This document shows, piece after piece, positions 48,450 through 62,500 of a stretch of DNA of 64,000 nt. Location: positions 1,411,501 to 1,475,500 of the forward strand of contig JAYKKT010000088.1 in NCBI GenBank assembly GCA_036023115.1, read 5' to 3'. Every line of letters begins with the position of its first letter. Position 1 is the first letter of the stretch. The notes under the pieces are model-generated. The model was not told the origin of the DNA and ran no database searches. It worked only from the letters and a program-made list of their open reading frames with translations. The position numbers and the translations under genes are program-made. Source of the DNA: Brasenia schreberi. Lineage: Eukaryota; Streptophyta; Magnoliopsida; Nymphaeales; Cabombaceae.

Positions 48450-49140
48450 ATAGTCATCCCTAGACTTAGACAAGTCCAATTCCGATTAGTCCAGAACCTG
48501 GAACCATAACCGAACCGGCCCATGGCTGGTTCTTGTTCTGGACGGTTCCAGTTTGAGTCTAGAATCACTTGAAGCCGTAATTTTAGTAAAACAATAAAAT
48601 ATAAGAAACATTTAAAAAAACATAATTGACGGTTTTGAACCGTTAGACTCAGTTTGGTTGTGGTTCCGGTTATGAAAATGTCTGAAAAATATGCTATATT
48701 GATTCGGTTATGAATTGATATAGTCACAATAAGATGTTATATAACTGTTATCATATCATATGATGCATAAAGATCAACTTATCACAGCGATCATGATTTG
48801 AGACCTGACCCGTTGCTATGCTACACACAATCATTAACATAAGATAGACATGGCCAGCTCGCAACTGGCTCGAAGGTTTGAATCAGAACCAAACTGGTTG
48901 TGAAACCAATCGTTATCAGCAAACCGAACCGAGAATTGTAACCAAACCTAGTGGTTTTCTGTTCGGTTACGGTTTCCCCTTCCACAATACTAGACCGAAC
49001 CCCTCAAGCCACCATTTTTTTTTCCAGTTTCTACTTTTCTTTTCTTTTATTTGGTTTTTGATCCAAATGAAAACTGGAACCGAAAGCGATGGTTGTGAAT
49101 GGTAACAAAAACCAGCCCAAATCTGGTAACAGGAGGGGCA
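48450..49140. repeat. Region with repeated GAACCGGTT-type motifs, class unclear
   Basis: Two blocks (about 48470-48730 and 48850-49135) are rich in AACCGAACC/GGTTCCGGTT motifs in both orientations, as in subterminal regions of some plant hAT MITEs. I could not define matching termini or a TSD. Confidence 0.3.
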
Positions 49141-49395
49141 CATTCCTTAGCGTATATAGTTTATCTTAATGAAGAGTCCAAAGTGAACTTTGTTGTATTT
49201 GAAATATAAAGCACATATGAAGATGTTTTTGTAAACAATCCTCATATGTGTTGCGACTCAATGGCCAGCCATGATACCGTAGCTCTTCCACCATCACAAG
49301 CAATCTTCCAAATGCTCATGATAATATATGTGGTAATATGGTCGGTACCAACTAGTATAATTACTTGCTTATTTTATGCAACATGACAAGAGTGT

Positions 49396-49422
49396 ATATA
49401 TATATATATATATTATAACATA
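49396..49422. repeat. (TA)n microsatellite
   Basis: About 12 TA units in intergenic DNA. Confidence 0.8.
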
Positions 49423-49789
49423 ATAATATAGTAGATGTGGCTGGCTTTGATTAATAGAGACCCCCGTCAGCTTCGGTTTTGGTTCTAATAATTTGTGATA
49501 GTGTATTTGATTCATGGTGTCATGTGTCTCGTACTAGAACTATGAGCTAAGGCTCACATGAGTTTATAATTATATGGTTCTAAAGAATCATGATTTCGTA
49601 TTTGATGATGAATGTAATTTTATATAAGTTAGGACAATAACGTCAAAAAAGGAGACATTTGGGTTTTCGTAAAAAAACCCTTGGGTCCAATTCTTTTGGC
49701 CCATCTCTTTCTTAGAGATGAAGTTTTTGATTGAAATTGGTAGTATGGAATCATAGTTTCGTGCGAATGACTTCGGTTTGATATAAAAT

Positions 49790-49893
49790 CAACAACAACA
49801 ACTAAGGCTTTTTTTCATACTAGATGGGGTCGGTTACATGGATTCGTTGTTTCCACAAAACCCTATCATAATTTATAGAATTCATGATAGATT
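49790..49893 (-). mobile_element. RTE-type LINE 3' fragment, 104 bp, 15-bp TSD
   Basis: AACAACAACAACTAAGGC and CATACTAGATGGGGTCGGTT are the complement of the family's 3' end. GGTTTGATATAAAAT flanks it at 49775-49789 and 49894-49908. It is a severely 5'-truncated insertion upstream of CLASP. Confidence 0.85.
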
Positions 49894-50235
49894 GGTTTGA
49901 TATAAAATGAATTTTACAATTAAAAGCATAAAAAATCAAGGTTCAATTTTCAACAGCTCTCTTAAAAAAGAAAAGAAAAAAACGGTTCTAGATCATGATT
50001 GCAGTTTCAATCGTTGAATATTTTCATCTAAGGAGGACTCATAACTTAACGGGTTCGGTTTCCATTCAAACCACCGAGCCGATTACAAACCACTCGTTCC
50101 AGCTGTGTCTAGTTGCATAGTTTGCAAAATGTCATGAACCTTTTTACAAATTTGTTACTTTTAAAACGTGTTTTATTACATATAAATAAACATAATGATA
50201 TCGTAAAATAAAGCCGTATATGTACAATCCATCGA

Positions 50236-50589
50236 ATGATCGAGTCCCGAAATTATACACTCAGTCGCTGCGTTCCGCTTACACACACAAGCGCGCGCAC
50301 ACACATACACACTCTACACTCTTTTTGTCGTCACACCCAGACTCCCAGCCTCTCTTCCGCACGCAAAAGCAGTGAACCAATCTCCCTCTCCCTCTCCCTC
50401 ACTCATTTTCCAATTTCTTTTGCCGTCAACTACTCAGATCTGTTTCACACTCCTTTCTCAGGAGTCTGTAAACTTTCCCTTTCCTCTAGCTGCTCCTGAT
50501 TTCTTCTGATTGAAGGATTTGCCGTCCGTCCGATCGCCGGAGGAAGGGCGATCGGGAAACCCTAGCGATCCGTGAGAGAGTAGAGAGAG
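50236..50589 (+). promoter_or_regulatory. CLASP 5' flank / probable 5' UTR
   Basis: The composition changes to strongly pyrimidine-rich (CTCTCCCTCTCCCTC near 50385) after an (AC)n-like stretch at about 50280-50315, then GC-rich just before the ATG at 50590. This is typical of a plant 5' UTR. No TATA box is clear. The open frame at 50236-50499 has no family resemblance and is probably not coding. Confidence 0.5.
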
Positions 50590-53500
50590 ATGGAGGAGGC
50601 AATGGAGATGGCGCAATCGAAGGACACGAAGGAGCGGATGGCGGGCGTGGAGCGGCTACACGGCTACCTTGAGAACTGCCGCAGGAGCCTTTCCACCGGC
50701 GAGGTCACTTCGCTAGTAGACTGCTGCCTGGATCTGCTCAAGGATAATAGCAATTTCAGAGTGAGCCAAGGCGCGTTGCAGTCGCTGGCGTCGGCCGCCG
50801 TCCTCGCTGGCGAACACCTCAAGCTCCACTTTAACGCGCTTCTTCCGGCCGCTGTTGAGCGTCTAGGCGACGCCAAACAGCCAGTTCGCGACGCCGCCCG
50901 CCGGCTCCTCCTCACGCTCATGGAGGTGAAGTCCGCCTCTCTTTCACTCTCCGTGAATTTGTTCTTGTTCTCTATCCGATGCGTCTGATGGTTGTGGTTT
51001 ATCCACGAGCCTGAGCGGATTAGGGTTTCTTTGCTAGCCGAGAGTGTGGGTTGGCGCCAAATTCATTTTTCGTTCCATTTCTTTTGGTTCTATATTTACC
51101 TTTTGCTTTTTGAGTCGTGGAAGCAGCATGTTACTCGCTAGCATTGACTCCATTTACTGACCACCTTGCCTTTCGTTATAGGGCTTGTCAATGTGGAGAA
51201 TCCGGAATGGGTTAATTCTTTCCTGAAAATTTCGTGAATTTGGTTTCTCCATGCTGTTTGGAAGGAAAATAAATTGTCGGTATTGTACGTGTAAGTTCTT
51301 CGCGGCGTCATTGTTGGGGTTTTAGAAGGTTCTATTTATTCTCTCGTTCTCGTTCATCATTATCGAGATTTAAGCGGGAAATCTGGGCTCCACAGAGGGT
51401 TTTTATATGCACTTCTTGCCTTCTTGCATTATCTATCCCGACTACAGATACAAAAGAAAAAGATGGAGCAGCAATTTTCATTTTTATACAGTTTTTTTTA
51501 CTGATAACTCCTTTCTGCATTAGGTGGAATGTGATTCCCTTGAGATCTGTGGTCTTATGCGGGGTTCTTGCAACTAGAGGTGATGAGCGGGAAAAATTAA
51601 GGGTTTTCTGCAGGAATTCGTGTAATCACAATCATCCGCAGAAGTCCTTGTTCGTGGGACGATGAAGAGTGCCACCATCTCATTCTTTATGAGGAAGCCT
51701 TAGGATTTTCTTTCGAGCCTCAGACTTGGTGCATGTTGTCGTTAAATAGCACACCCATATTTAACAACCCGGCCCGTTGTTCACAAGTCATGAAAATTAG
51801 GTTCTATTGCTTTGTCATGGATGTATGTGATTGTTTATTTTCCCATAAATTACTTTTCTTCTTCTTCTTTTACATCCATCGTGGGGTTTTGGTGCCCAAG
51901 TTCTTGAAATCGTCAATGGACATGAGAATGCTCTTTGGGCTGACTTGTATTGCTTAATTCGGTAACTGGTTGATTGAGAAATAGAATTCATGCTTTGATT
52001 GACTTCACCCATCGGCATCATGATTTCTATCCATGATTCTCAACTTTGGCCATTATAGGGGATGGACCTGACTGTTGGTTTGAGTTGGGGTTCGCACATT
52101 ACAGCAAGAATTCATAATTATATATTCTAAGAATGACTTGTGTGGAAAGATCCTTTTGTGGAACTAACTAGTTTGGAGCCAACTCGGCTCTGTGGACTTC
52201 AATCAATCCACTATTAGAGCCGTACTTATTTGCAAAAGAATAATAAAGATCTTATTATGGTTCATATGTTTGAGTTATAAAGATAACGGTGGTAGCTTTG
52301 TGATTTCATATCCTAAAGCGCTCTTCGTTCTGTTACAAACATGCTTAAGAATGTCTTTATTTATAAAAAGTAATACCCGTGCACTCTTGAAGATATATGT
52401 CTTGTATAATCAGTGCTGCTTTCATGAAGATCACACACACACAAACATCTATGTATAATTGTATATACTTATTTATTATGGACTACTCCTGCAGCATGCA
52501 TCTCTTTTTCAGAAACTAAGTCAAGAGCTGGATGCATTATCAGGTTTCGTCACCAACAATAATAGTTGAAAGAGCTGGCAGTCATGCTTGGACACACAAG
52601 AGCTGGAGAGTTCGTGAAGAGTTTTCTCGTACAGTTTCCTCAGCCGTCGGACTTTTTGCATCAACTGAGCTCACTCTTCAGCGTGTCCTACTTCCGCCGG
52701 TAGATAAAATGTCAAGGCATTAAGCATTCTTCTTTTTCTGTACTTAAAATAAGAACCAGAAAAAAAGGAAAGAGAAGTAATTTATTCTTTTGTACTGCTT
52801 TTCCCTGTCTGTTTCCAACAGGTGTTGCAACTGCTAAACGATTCAAATAATAGTGTTAGAGAAGCTGCTATGTTGTGCATTGAGGTCAGTAATGCACTTC
52901 AGTTTTATTTTTTGATATAATCGGTTGCTTTTCATTGCACAAGAATCAAGATATCTTGTACATCCTTGTCATTATGTTTTTCCCTTTGACTTGGACACAC
53001 TTATTACATTTTGCACATATCTCATTTAATATATTAATGTGTATAACTAACTACCTGTGCATTACACATGCCCGAATGCAATTGAAGCTCAGTTATGCTT
53101 ATAAAAATTGTTAAATTCTTTTTATGTTCTCTACATCTTCATTTTTAAGATTGTACGTTCGGTTTCAACATTGTGCCTGAATTTATGACACAATAGTTTA
53201 GAAGTACAGTGAAGTCCACAACTATCTCGTTTAGGTGGTTTGATATCTTGAGTTTACACCTTCAAGCGTTTAGTGGCTTTGTGCACTTCAGTGAAAAGGC
53301 AAGTATGTTTGAAAATTCTCTTTAGAAAAAAAGGGTCCCCATTTATTGCTTATAGCATCACAAGAAGCTGTGTGTCATTTTAATCTCTCAATTGTTCATC
53401 CAACCTATGAATTTATCTCCCGTAGAACACAAAGTCCTTTTACTGAGCCTGACTCCGATGGGTTATACTATCTTTTTTTTTTATAGTTTCATGTACTAAA

Positions 53501-56500
53501 GCATGAACAACATACCTTGTTAATTTATGCATCCCTTTCTTTGTCTTCTCCTTATTAACCACAGGAGATGTATACTCAAGCTGGACCTCAATTCCGGGAT
53601 GAACTTCAGCGGCATCATTTTACCGCATCTATGGTAACCCTTCAGTGGCTAACCTTTCTTTAAGTTTGTAAGCTTCATAAATGTTTATCTATATTCAAAT
53701 GTGACATCTTCACCAGATCAGTACATATGTATGAATTAGATAAGGAGCTTGGGGTTGAATCAACCTAGAGGTGGTGTGTGGTTTCTTAGTACTAAATATT
53801 TCCATCAAGTTAATCTTGGAGTTATACATTATTGTGAACTTTCTAGGCTTTTTTCCTTATTGTATATTGCAACTGATTCTATAGGCCAAGGAGATCAATA
53901 CTAGACTTGAGAAGGTTGAACCCAAGGTTCGTCCTTCGGATGGAGTTACCAGCCATTTTGTTTCAGTGGAAACGAAGCCTGCTGCTCATCCTTCACTCCA
54001 CCCGAAGAAAAGCAGTCCAAAAGCCAAAAGTTCAGCACGTGAAGGTTCTCTTTTTGGAGGTTAGTCATTTATCTTTGGTGTTGTCATGTATGATTGGATT
54101 GATCACTTATAAATGCTGATAAATTTCGTTTCATTCATTGAAACCTGTTGGTGAACCTTTATTTTCTTTTGTAATGCTATGTTTGTTAAGTCTAAATGGA
54201 GCGCATGTTATAGGCCAATAACTGAAAATCATTTTTATGGTTTATTGCATATCCATTTTTGTAATCAATGTTATAAAATCCGATGAAGTTTTACTCTGGC
54301 TGTCGGGAGCCTAACACAACCCTCCTCCTTTATCCGGGCTTGGGACCGGCAATGCAAGGACGATCCCTTACTTTATTTGTAAAAAAAAGATAGAGCATGT
54401 TGTAAAGATTGCAAGGTAATTTCAGGAGAAACCTTAACCACCCAACATTGACTTTTAGTTATGGATTTACAAATAAAACAATAGACAAAGAAGAAAAGAG
54501 TGCATCGAGCGAATGTTGTCTAACGTGTATCGTATCGCTGGGCTTCACGATACGAGCATATCGTATCGTATCGTATCGCCCCGTATCGTACATTAATATT
54601 AAAATAATACAAAAATTAATTAAAAAATCAATAAAAATTAGTAAAAATCCAAAAAAACCAGGAAAAATCTTGAAAAATCTGCTTTTTGCTTTAAATTCAT
54701 ATAATGCAAAGTTTAGTACAGATTGAGCATTCAACATTGAACAATTGCATCCAAATTTACATATTTTGAATAAAAAAAATGAAATACATTTACATTTTAC
54801 AAATTGTAATCATGATTAACTAAATAATCTTATCTTCTCCTTGCTAGAGATCCTCATCATCATCAGTAACACGTTCTGCCTGGAAATCAAATTCATCTCC
54901 TTGATATTGTTGTTGCGCTCCTTCCAAATTAATCCGTGCAATGTCTTCTTCAGTTAGGAGGGCATTTCCTTCACTGTCTTCTATATCCTAATCTTCTAAT
55001 ATATCAAAATTATTCAAACTTATTAGATCAAATTGGCTTTCTTGTCTATTTACTTTTTTTAATTGCCTATAACAAACTAAGATAAACAATTAGTCAATAA
55101 TATTAACAATTGAAGTTAAACAATTTATTGAATTGAACATTTAAGTAGTAGTAATACAACATTACCTTTCACGAAGGCACATGTTACAACGAATAAAAAC
55201 TAAATCATTTAGTCTTTTATGTTCCAACCTGTTGCACTTCTTTGTATGGATGTGTTAAAAAACACTCCAATTTCTTTCACAATCTGTTGCACTATAGGTT
55301 TGGCTTAAGACTCTTACTGTAAAATCTCTAAGGTTCGAACAATCAGTTCCAAACCTGTTCTACCAAATATATGTAGAAAAAGACAAACATTAGAGACATA
55401 ATCCACAGTAATATAAGATGAAACTTAAATATGAAAATAAACAATTTACCTGGACGCATCGTAGAGCGGTTGTGAATTGCTATAGGCATCTCTCGATGTA
55501 TAACATCTGCTGTGCTCTCATTAGGGACTAATCTATCAATACAATCAATGATTCCTTGATTAACCTCACCGTCTCTTTTGAAGGTTGCTGAGTACCTGAA
55601 TGATGGGTTTAGATAATAGGCTGCTGCAGGAATAGGCTGATGCAATTGTTTATTCCATCTATTATCAATTATTTTTTACACGGGCACATAATCTCTTTTT
55701 TCCATTAAAATTATTTCTGATGGCTTCTTTTGCCCTATCCATGGCTTCATAAAGGTAGCCCATAGATGATTTCTCCTCGCTGTCAGCCAATCTCAAAACT
55801 TTCACTAAAAGACAGGTAATTCTCAACAATCTAACACATGCATTCCAAAATGTACTTCTGAAAACTGTCTCTGCAATCTCATTCAATTTTCTATTTCTTC
55901 TGTTATGAGGCAACTCTGCAAATTGCTGCCACTCATCTGAGGAGAACATTCTCTTCAATGCTTGCTTCTGTCTCACAATACTCTGTACAGATAAGAAGTT
56001 TGTTGCAAACCGAGTTGCAGTTGTTCGAAGAAGCTCTGCACCTTCTGTATATCTCCTCATCATACACAAAACAAATGCATGGTTGTAAATGAATTTTGTA
56101 ATATGTTGGCAACACTCAGTTGCTGCCTTTATTTCATCCATCTCACCAATGTTCTCAAGGATGAGATCTAAACAATGAGCTGCATATGGTGTCCAGTAGA
56201 AAGTCCCATAAATATCAGTTAACAACTTCCCTGCTTCTTTGTAGTTAGCTGCATTATCTGTAATGAATTGGACTACATTCCCTAGCCGAACCTCTTTTAT
56301 AACCTTATCAAATTCTTCTCGTATAATATCCGTAGTGTGCATCTCCTCTGACATATCTAAAGATCTAAAAAACATAAGTCCTTTAGGACAGTATAAAAGA
56401 AAGTTTAACAATGTCCTTTCTCGCCTATCTGTCCATCAATCTGCCATGATAGTGCAACCTGTCTCCTTCCATGACTCTCTCAATGTCGAACAGTATTCTT

Positions 56501-59500
56501 GCACTTCAATGACGGTCTTATCTAAGATCTTTCCTCTCAACTTCTGATAGGAGGGCATCTTGTATCCTAGACTGATGTTAGCGATTGCATCTGCCATTGC
56601 TTGAAAATAAAAACTGTTTGCTGCATTGAATGAAATGCGTGATCATAAAACCATCTGCCCACTGCAAGGTTATCATGCAATTGTTTTGAAGCCATAGCAA
56701 CACGAATTCCAGGTACAATAGTAAGAGGAAAAAATGAATGTATACTATAAGAAGCTCTTCCTCTACTCCTTCCTGAACTTCCTCTTCTACCACCTTCAAA
56801 GTCTTTAGCAACCCTCTTTTTCCTGTTAGGTGCTCGTGAACTGTTATTACCAATCTATGATCTAGCATATAAAGGCAAACTATCAGTGAATCCAAATCCA
56901 GTAGTATGATCATCTTCTTGAAACATCTCCAAATCATCCTTTTGTTGTCTCCTTTCCTGTATACTATCAATCATCTACAGACATTGCCATTTAATACCTT
57001 CTGGCAAACTTCTAACTCTGCCTGTTCATGGAGCAACTTCTTTCCTAGTCCCTGCTAGGTGGTGTTTTAACCGTGAAATTCTACCTCTAACCACCCTCTC
57101 ACAAAATAAATATATGATCTTTAATCTGGAACACTCAACTGGTGTACCCCACTGTCATGTCGGATCATAAGACTTAGAATGGGAGTCTCTAACAGTCCTT
57201 CCTACCATCTCAATTGAGTACCTTAATTTAATAAAAAAACCTGAAATAAAAGCACTTCGTAAATCCCCAATCGTCAAATAACACTCAAATAGAGTGTCTC
57301 CTACTTCATGAATGCAATAAAAATCATATCCACACACTTAATAACTTCATATTTTGTCATTCAAAAAAAGAAAAATATAAATAAAAAAAAACAATAAATA
57401 AAAAGAAAAAAATGAAGAAAACACTAAAAATATACCTAAATCCGAGATAGGATGCTTGCACCGACACCGTAGAGCACGATTTTAGAGCCTTGAACACCAA
57501 GGAGGCGAAGAACGTCAAATAGAAGGCTTGGAGAACTCGAAGAGAGAGGAAACCCGCAAAAATTGCTGGTTTCGGTTCGGTCATGGACCCTTTATCGTGG
57601 GCGTATCTGTATCGTGCGATACGATGCGATAATTACCTATTTACGATACACTATGGTGTATCGTCACGATACGATACGTATCGCACCGTATCGTGGTGGC
57701 CCACGATACGATACGGTGCAATACAAATAACATTGCATCGAGCTATTCAGACTAAATGGTGGAACCTCAAAAGCGAGAAATAAGATATATTTAAACATAA
57801 AGTCCTTCAAGGAGATGATTGGAATTATGTTGGTTTACCCTATGATCTAAGTCACGCAGACACTTCTAAGAGGTGGAGTGTCGACCTCGACACGGGTGAG
57901 ACACTGACACCGACACTATGTTGGTGTGGCATGGCAAAAAAACACGCATTTTTTTTGTAACTCATGGTTTAGCCATCTATGGTATATTTATCCTTGAGAA
58001 CCCGATCAAAGAGGGAGTAATATGCGAAGACGATGAAACCGGACCCACTTAGTCGACTCGTAACCTTATCTCACATGATGACCACCTTATTTGCCTCACC
58101 ATAATTTTCAAAATGCTCATTCAGCTTGTCTTCTATCATCTCCCGTGAAACTCTGCCAATGAACATAAAAAAATATCTCAATGCGGACCTTCTTCACTTC
58201 CTTTTATGTGGATATTCTATGCTTTAAAATCTGGTATCGATTTTAAAGTTCGGGTCCTTTTGGATAAATGGGTCCGGATATGTGAATGATTGATTTGTGT
58301 ATTATGATGAAATTAGTAGTTGTTTACCGTTTATGTGTTTTGCTTTAATATAAACTTGTGTACTTGCTATTGTCATTGATGTCTCACTTGTTGTAGCTTG
58401 AATATTATATATAATATATAATATTATATACTCTAGCAGCGTCGCCACACCATTTTTTTTTGGAATTTGTTGTATCCCGCACCTGCACCTGTGTGACATT
58501 GCCTGTGATATGTGGAACAATATGGCTATACATATTAGGAAAGTGGTGAAAGATGTCTTAGGTGTATCTAAGGGAGGTATAATAACACAAAAAGAAGCTG
58601 GGTGGTGGAGTGAAGTAGTGCAAAATAAAAGCAAGGCAAAGAGGGCATATTACAAAAAACTAGTGAAACTTTAGAGGCTTATAAGAAAGCAAAGAAGGAA
58701 GCGAAAAAGGCCATGAGTGAAGCAAAAGCTAAAATTTGGGAGGATTTATATAAAAAACTCAACTCAAAAGAGGATGAAAGAGATATTTTTAGGATAGCTA
58801 GGGCTAGAGATAAGAAAACTAAAGATCTTAATTATGTTAGATGTATCAAGGACGAGGATGAAAAAATTATAGTGGCAAATGATGATATAAGAAATAGATG
58901 GAAAAACTATTTTTATAGGCTTTTAAATGAAAATAAAGATGTTAGTATTAGCTTAGGAGGGTTAGCCTAATAAGAAAAGTATATAAACCACAATTTCTAC
59001 CGACGTATTAAAAAGAATGAAGTCAAATAGGCTCTTAAACATATGAAGGGTGGTAAATCGGTAGGACCAGATAATATTCCTATGGAAGTTTGGAAAATAC
59101 TAGGAGAAAAAGGAATGACTTGGCTCACAAGACTATTTAATTAAATATGGAAAAACCAAAAGATGCCCGAGGAATGGAGAGCGAGTACACTTATACCCAT
59201 ATATAAGAACAAGGGAGACATTCAAAATTGTGCGAATTATCGAGGTATCAAGTTAATGAGCCATACTATGAAATTGTCGAACGTAGGTTAAGACAACTAT
59301 TAAGTAAAACAGAGAACCTATTGGCCAGGCATATCTACTATTGAAGCACCTTTTGAAACGTCTTATGGAACATTTTAGAGCAAAAAAGAAAGACCTTCAC
59401 ATGATATTTACTGATCTAGAAAAAGCTTATGATAGGGTACCGGGGGAGGTTCTTTGGAGAACTTTGGTAAAAGAGGTATCCCATTGAAATACATTAACCT

Positions 59501-62500
59501 TATTAGAGACATGTATGATGGTGCAAAAACATGTGTGAGAACTCATAAAGGAATGACAAACTTCTTTGAAGTTAATATTGAGTTACATCAAGGATCAACT
59601 TTAAGTCCATATTTATTTATAATGGTGATTGATGAGTTAACAAAATATATTCAACATGAAGTACCTTGGTTATTTGCAGATGACATTATATTAGTGGAGA
59701 GTCTAAGGAAAAAGTTAATAGAAAATTGGAATTATGGAGAGAAACATTAGAAAGCAAAGGCCTCCGACTTAGTAGAACAAAGACAAAATATATGGAATGT
59801 AAGTTTGATCATTTGGTTACCTCAGAGGACATAGAAATTAAAATTGGCACACATTGCATGATTTGCATCCCCCAAAAGGAAAGTTTTAAATAACTAGGGT
59901 CAATTTTTGAGAGTGATGGAAGAATTGATGGAGATGTTACGCATAGACTTAATGCTGGTTGGTTAAAATGGAGAGAAGGATGAGGTATTCTTGTGATAAG
60001 AAGATACCATTAAAGTTAAAAGGTAAATATTATAGAGCAGCAATTAGGCCTGCCATGTTTTATGGTTCTGAGTGTTGGGCAGTTAATCATAAACTTGTAC
60101 AAAAGATGTCTGTGACAGAAATGAAGATGTTGAGATGGATGAGTGGTCATACAATATACATAATGAGGTTATTAGAAACACATTAGGAGTGGCACCAATA
60201 GACAATAAAATGAGAGAATATCATTTAAGATGGTTTGGACATATAGAAAGAAGATCAAAAGAAGAATCTGTAAAAAGGTTAGAAAAACTAAATTTGGAAA
60301 GTATTAAAAGAGGTAGAGGACGACCACAAAAGTGTTGGAAAGAAACAATAAGGAATGATCTAGCTTATTTTGAGTTAACTGCTAACATGACACACAATAG
60401 GGATATGTGGAAACAAAGAATCCATGTAGCCGACCCTGTCTAGTATGGGAAAAGGCTTAGTTGTTGTTGTTGTTGTTGATTGCATATCCATTTTGAAGTC
60501 ATTATATTTTGAGCACAAAAAGTCACTATATAGGTTGAAGTTTTAAGTGGATACCTTCTAAAAGTAGCTTTGCTTTCTACCTTGCAAATGGTGGTTTTTT
60601 TTATTTTTATTTTGCTGAAAAAGGTACAGTGTATTTTGAAGTCCCACCCTTTTGCGTGTACTTAAGTCATTTCAATATGTTTATTTCAGTTATCTTGGGG
60701 AGGGAGGAATGGAGGGCATCCCACGGCATCTTACACTAGTAGCCCTTTGATTCACATTGTTTAAACCCTCAAATGCAAAATTAGTCACCGAATCATGATT
60801 GCATTATTTATTTGTTATATTTATATGTTAACTTTGGTTAAAACTTGGGTATTTGGGCCATTTCTAAAGAATCCTTTCTCTTCATGAATTGTGAACTATT
60901 GATTTCTTATGGTGTACTAAACTTGTTAAAACTTTCTGATATACTAAATAAACAATAGAAAGTAGTTTGCTGTGGTTGGAAGTCAAGTTTGGCCATGCAA
61001 ATGGGAAAGGGTGCCACCATAAGGTGTCATGGTCCTGTACCACAACAGATTTTCCTGTATATATGTACAGAAAATGTGTTACTAAGTCACTGTATTTTGG
61101 TCCCTTTGTTCTTTTTTTGGCAACAACTGCAAACAGATGCTCAGGGTGGAACTCCATGGAGTCAACTGGTGATCTTTTTCTTCTTAAAGATGTATGTTTT
61201 TTTTTTTTTATTATAGAAGCCAAAAGCTAAAGCTGTTAGTTTTAAAGTTTTATAAAGTTTAATATAGTTATCCTAAGATGCGTGTAAGTTAATTCAAAAA
61301 ATTCTTGAGCATGGATCACATCTATGTGGTTTTCGTACGACAAATACACTCCATGCTGCATTAATTGGCTAAGATCATTGCACTCAAGTACGTGGACTCA
61401 CTGCTGCCCATAACACTACGTACCGTAAACTTTTGCAAGGTGAAATGTTGAAGCAAGATGGATCACCTGTTTTTTCATTTTTTATTATTTTATGCAGGCG
61501 AAAGTGATATTGCCGAAAAGCCTATTGAACCAGTTACAGTTTACTCTGAGAAAGAATTGATTAGAGAAATTGAGAAAATTGGTGCTACTCTTGTGCCGGA
61601 ACAAGATTGGTCAGTAAGAATTGCTGCAATGCAAAGACTTGAAGGCCTTGTTTTTGGAGGTATCTTATTTTGGTCAAATGTCTCATTTGGGTGAATGCTT
61701 ACGCAGTCTTTTTGTTCTACACTTCTTTTTTATGTCGGGTGTTGTCACAACCATAGCAAGAACCATGAAATTTTAGGGAGATGTGGCGATTAGGATGGAT
61801 TTGGAGAATGCAAGCAATACATTCGTGGAGTTGTTTTATGCCGACCTGCCATATTAAGATTGCTGATATGGTTGTGCTTAACAAGATTTCTTGGGAAGGA
61901 CTACAACAACGCCAAGACTTGAAGGGCCTTCCCATCTGTGTTAAGGGGGCTCTTCCATCAGGGCGTAAGTACCCGTGTGGGACCCACTGATGTCCGACAC
62001 TGGTGCTGCCCCATGTCTGGCAATTATTTTGTAACTAAATACAACTCAGATTCTTTTTACGTTTTATGATACTGTATATTCAGAGTTGTAAAATTGTATT
62101 ATTTTGTCTAATTGAAATTCAATAGTGCAGTTATATATTATATATCGTTGTTTACATGTGTATCCACAAATTTAAATAATATGTGTAGCAGTATGGACAT
62201 ATCCATGATTTTCTAGGTCGCCATGTCATATCTGTTGTATGTGGACCTCAACTGAAACCCGTCTCCCGTAGGTTCATATTTTGAAGGTTTTTGCCAAATT
62301 CGGTGAATGTGACTGGTTGATTTCAATGCCTATGTTTCTTGCCTCTTTTGCTGCTGCTTGTGTTTGTAACTATGCCAACAATTAATGTTAAATTTTAGGC
62401 TCCAATGAAGTTGTGAAAGCTTTTTGCATTTTTCTATTTCGTAATTAGCTATAATTATGTCGTTCATTGTTTTCTGGAGTTTATTTTGGGTGATACAACT

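Larger units (their letters stand above)
54260..60478 (+). mobile_element. RTE-type LINE with inverted 5' end, 16-bp TSD, split by two later insertions
   Basis: LINE segments: 54260 to about 54360 (5' leader, inverted; complement includes GGTCCCAAGCCCGGATAAAG), then sense-oriented 54370-54510, 57736-57846 and 58502-60478, ending in CTTAG plus (TTG)6. ATTGCATATCCATTTT occurs at 54244-54259 and 60479-60494, identical over 16 bp, so all pieces belong to one insertion. Removing the hAT at 54511-57735 and the MITE at 57847-58501 restores colinearity. The RT region (about 59450-59950) has frameshifts and a small deletion; LFADDII survives. It lies in CLASP intron 5, sense strand. Confidence 0.92.

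Noticed and set aside
57583..57783. Short frame rich in Tyr/Arg/Asp
   Set aside because: It translates the CGATACG array at the hAT end and runs across the TSD into the LINE.
61717..61990. Possible extra CLASP exon downstream of exon 6
   Set aside because: The exon 6 to exon 7 junction (61659 to 63244) already matches the family in phase and sequence; this segment has no similarity to CLASP.
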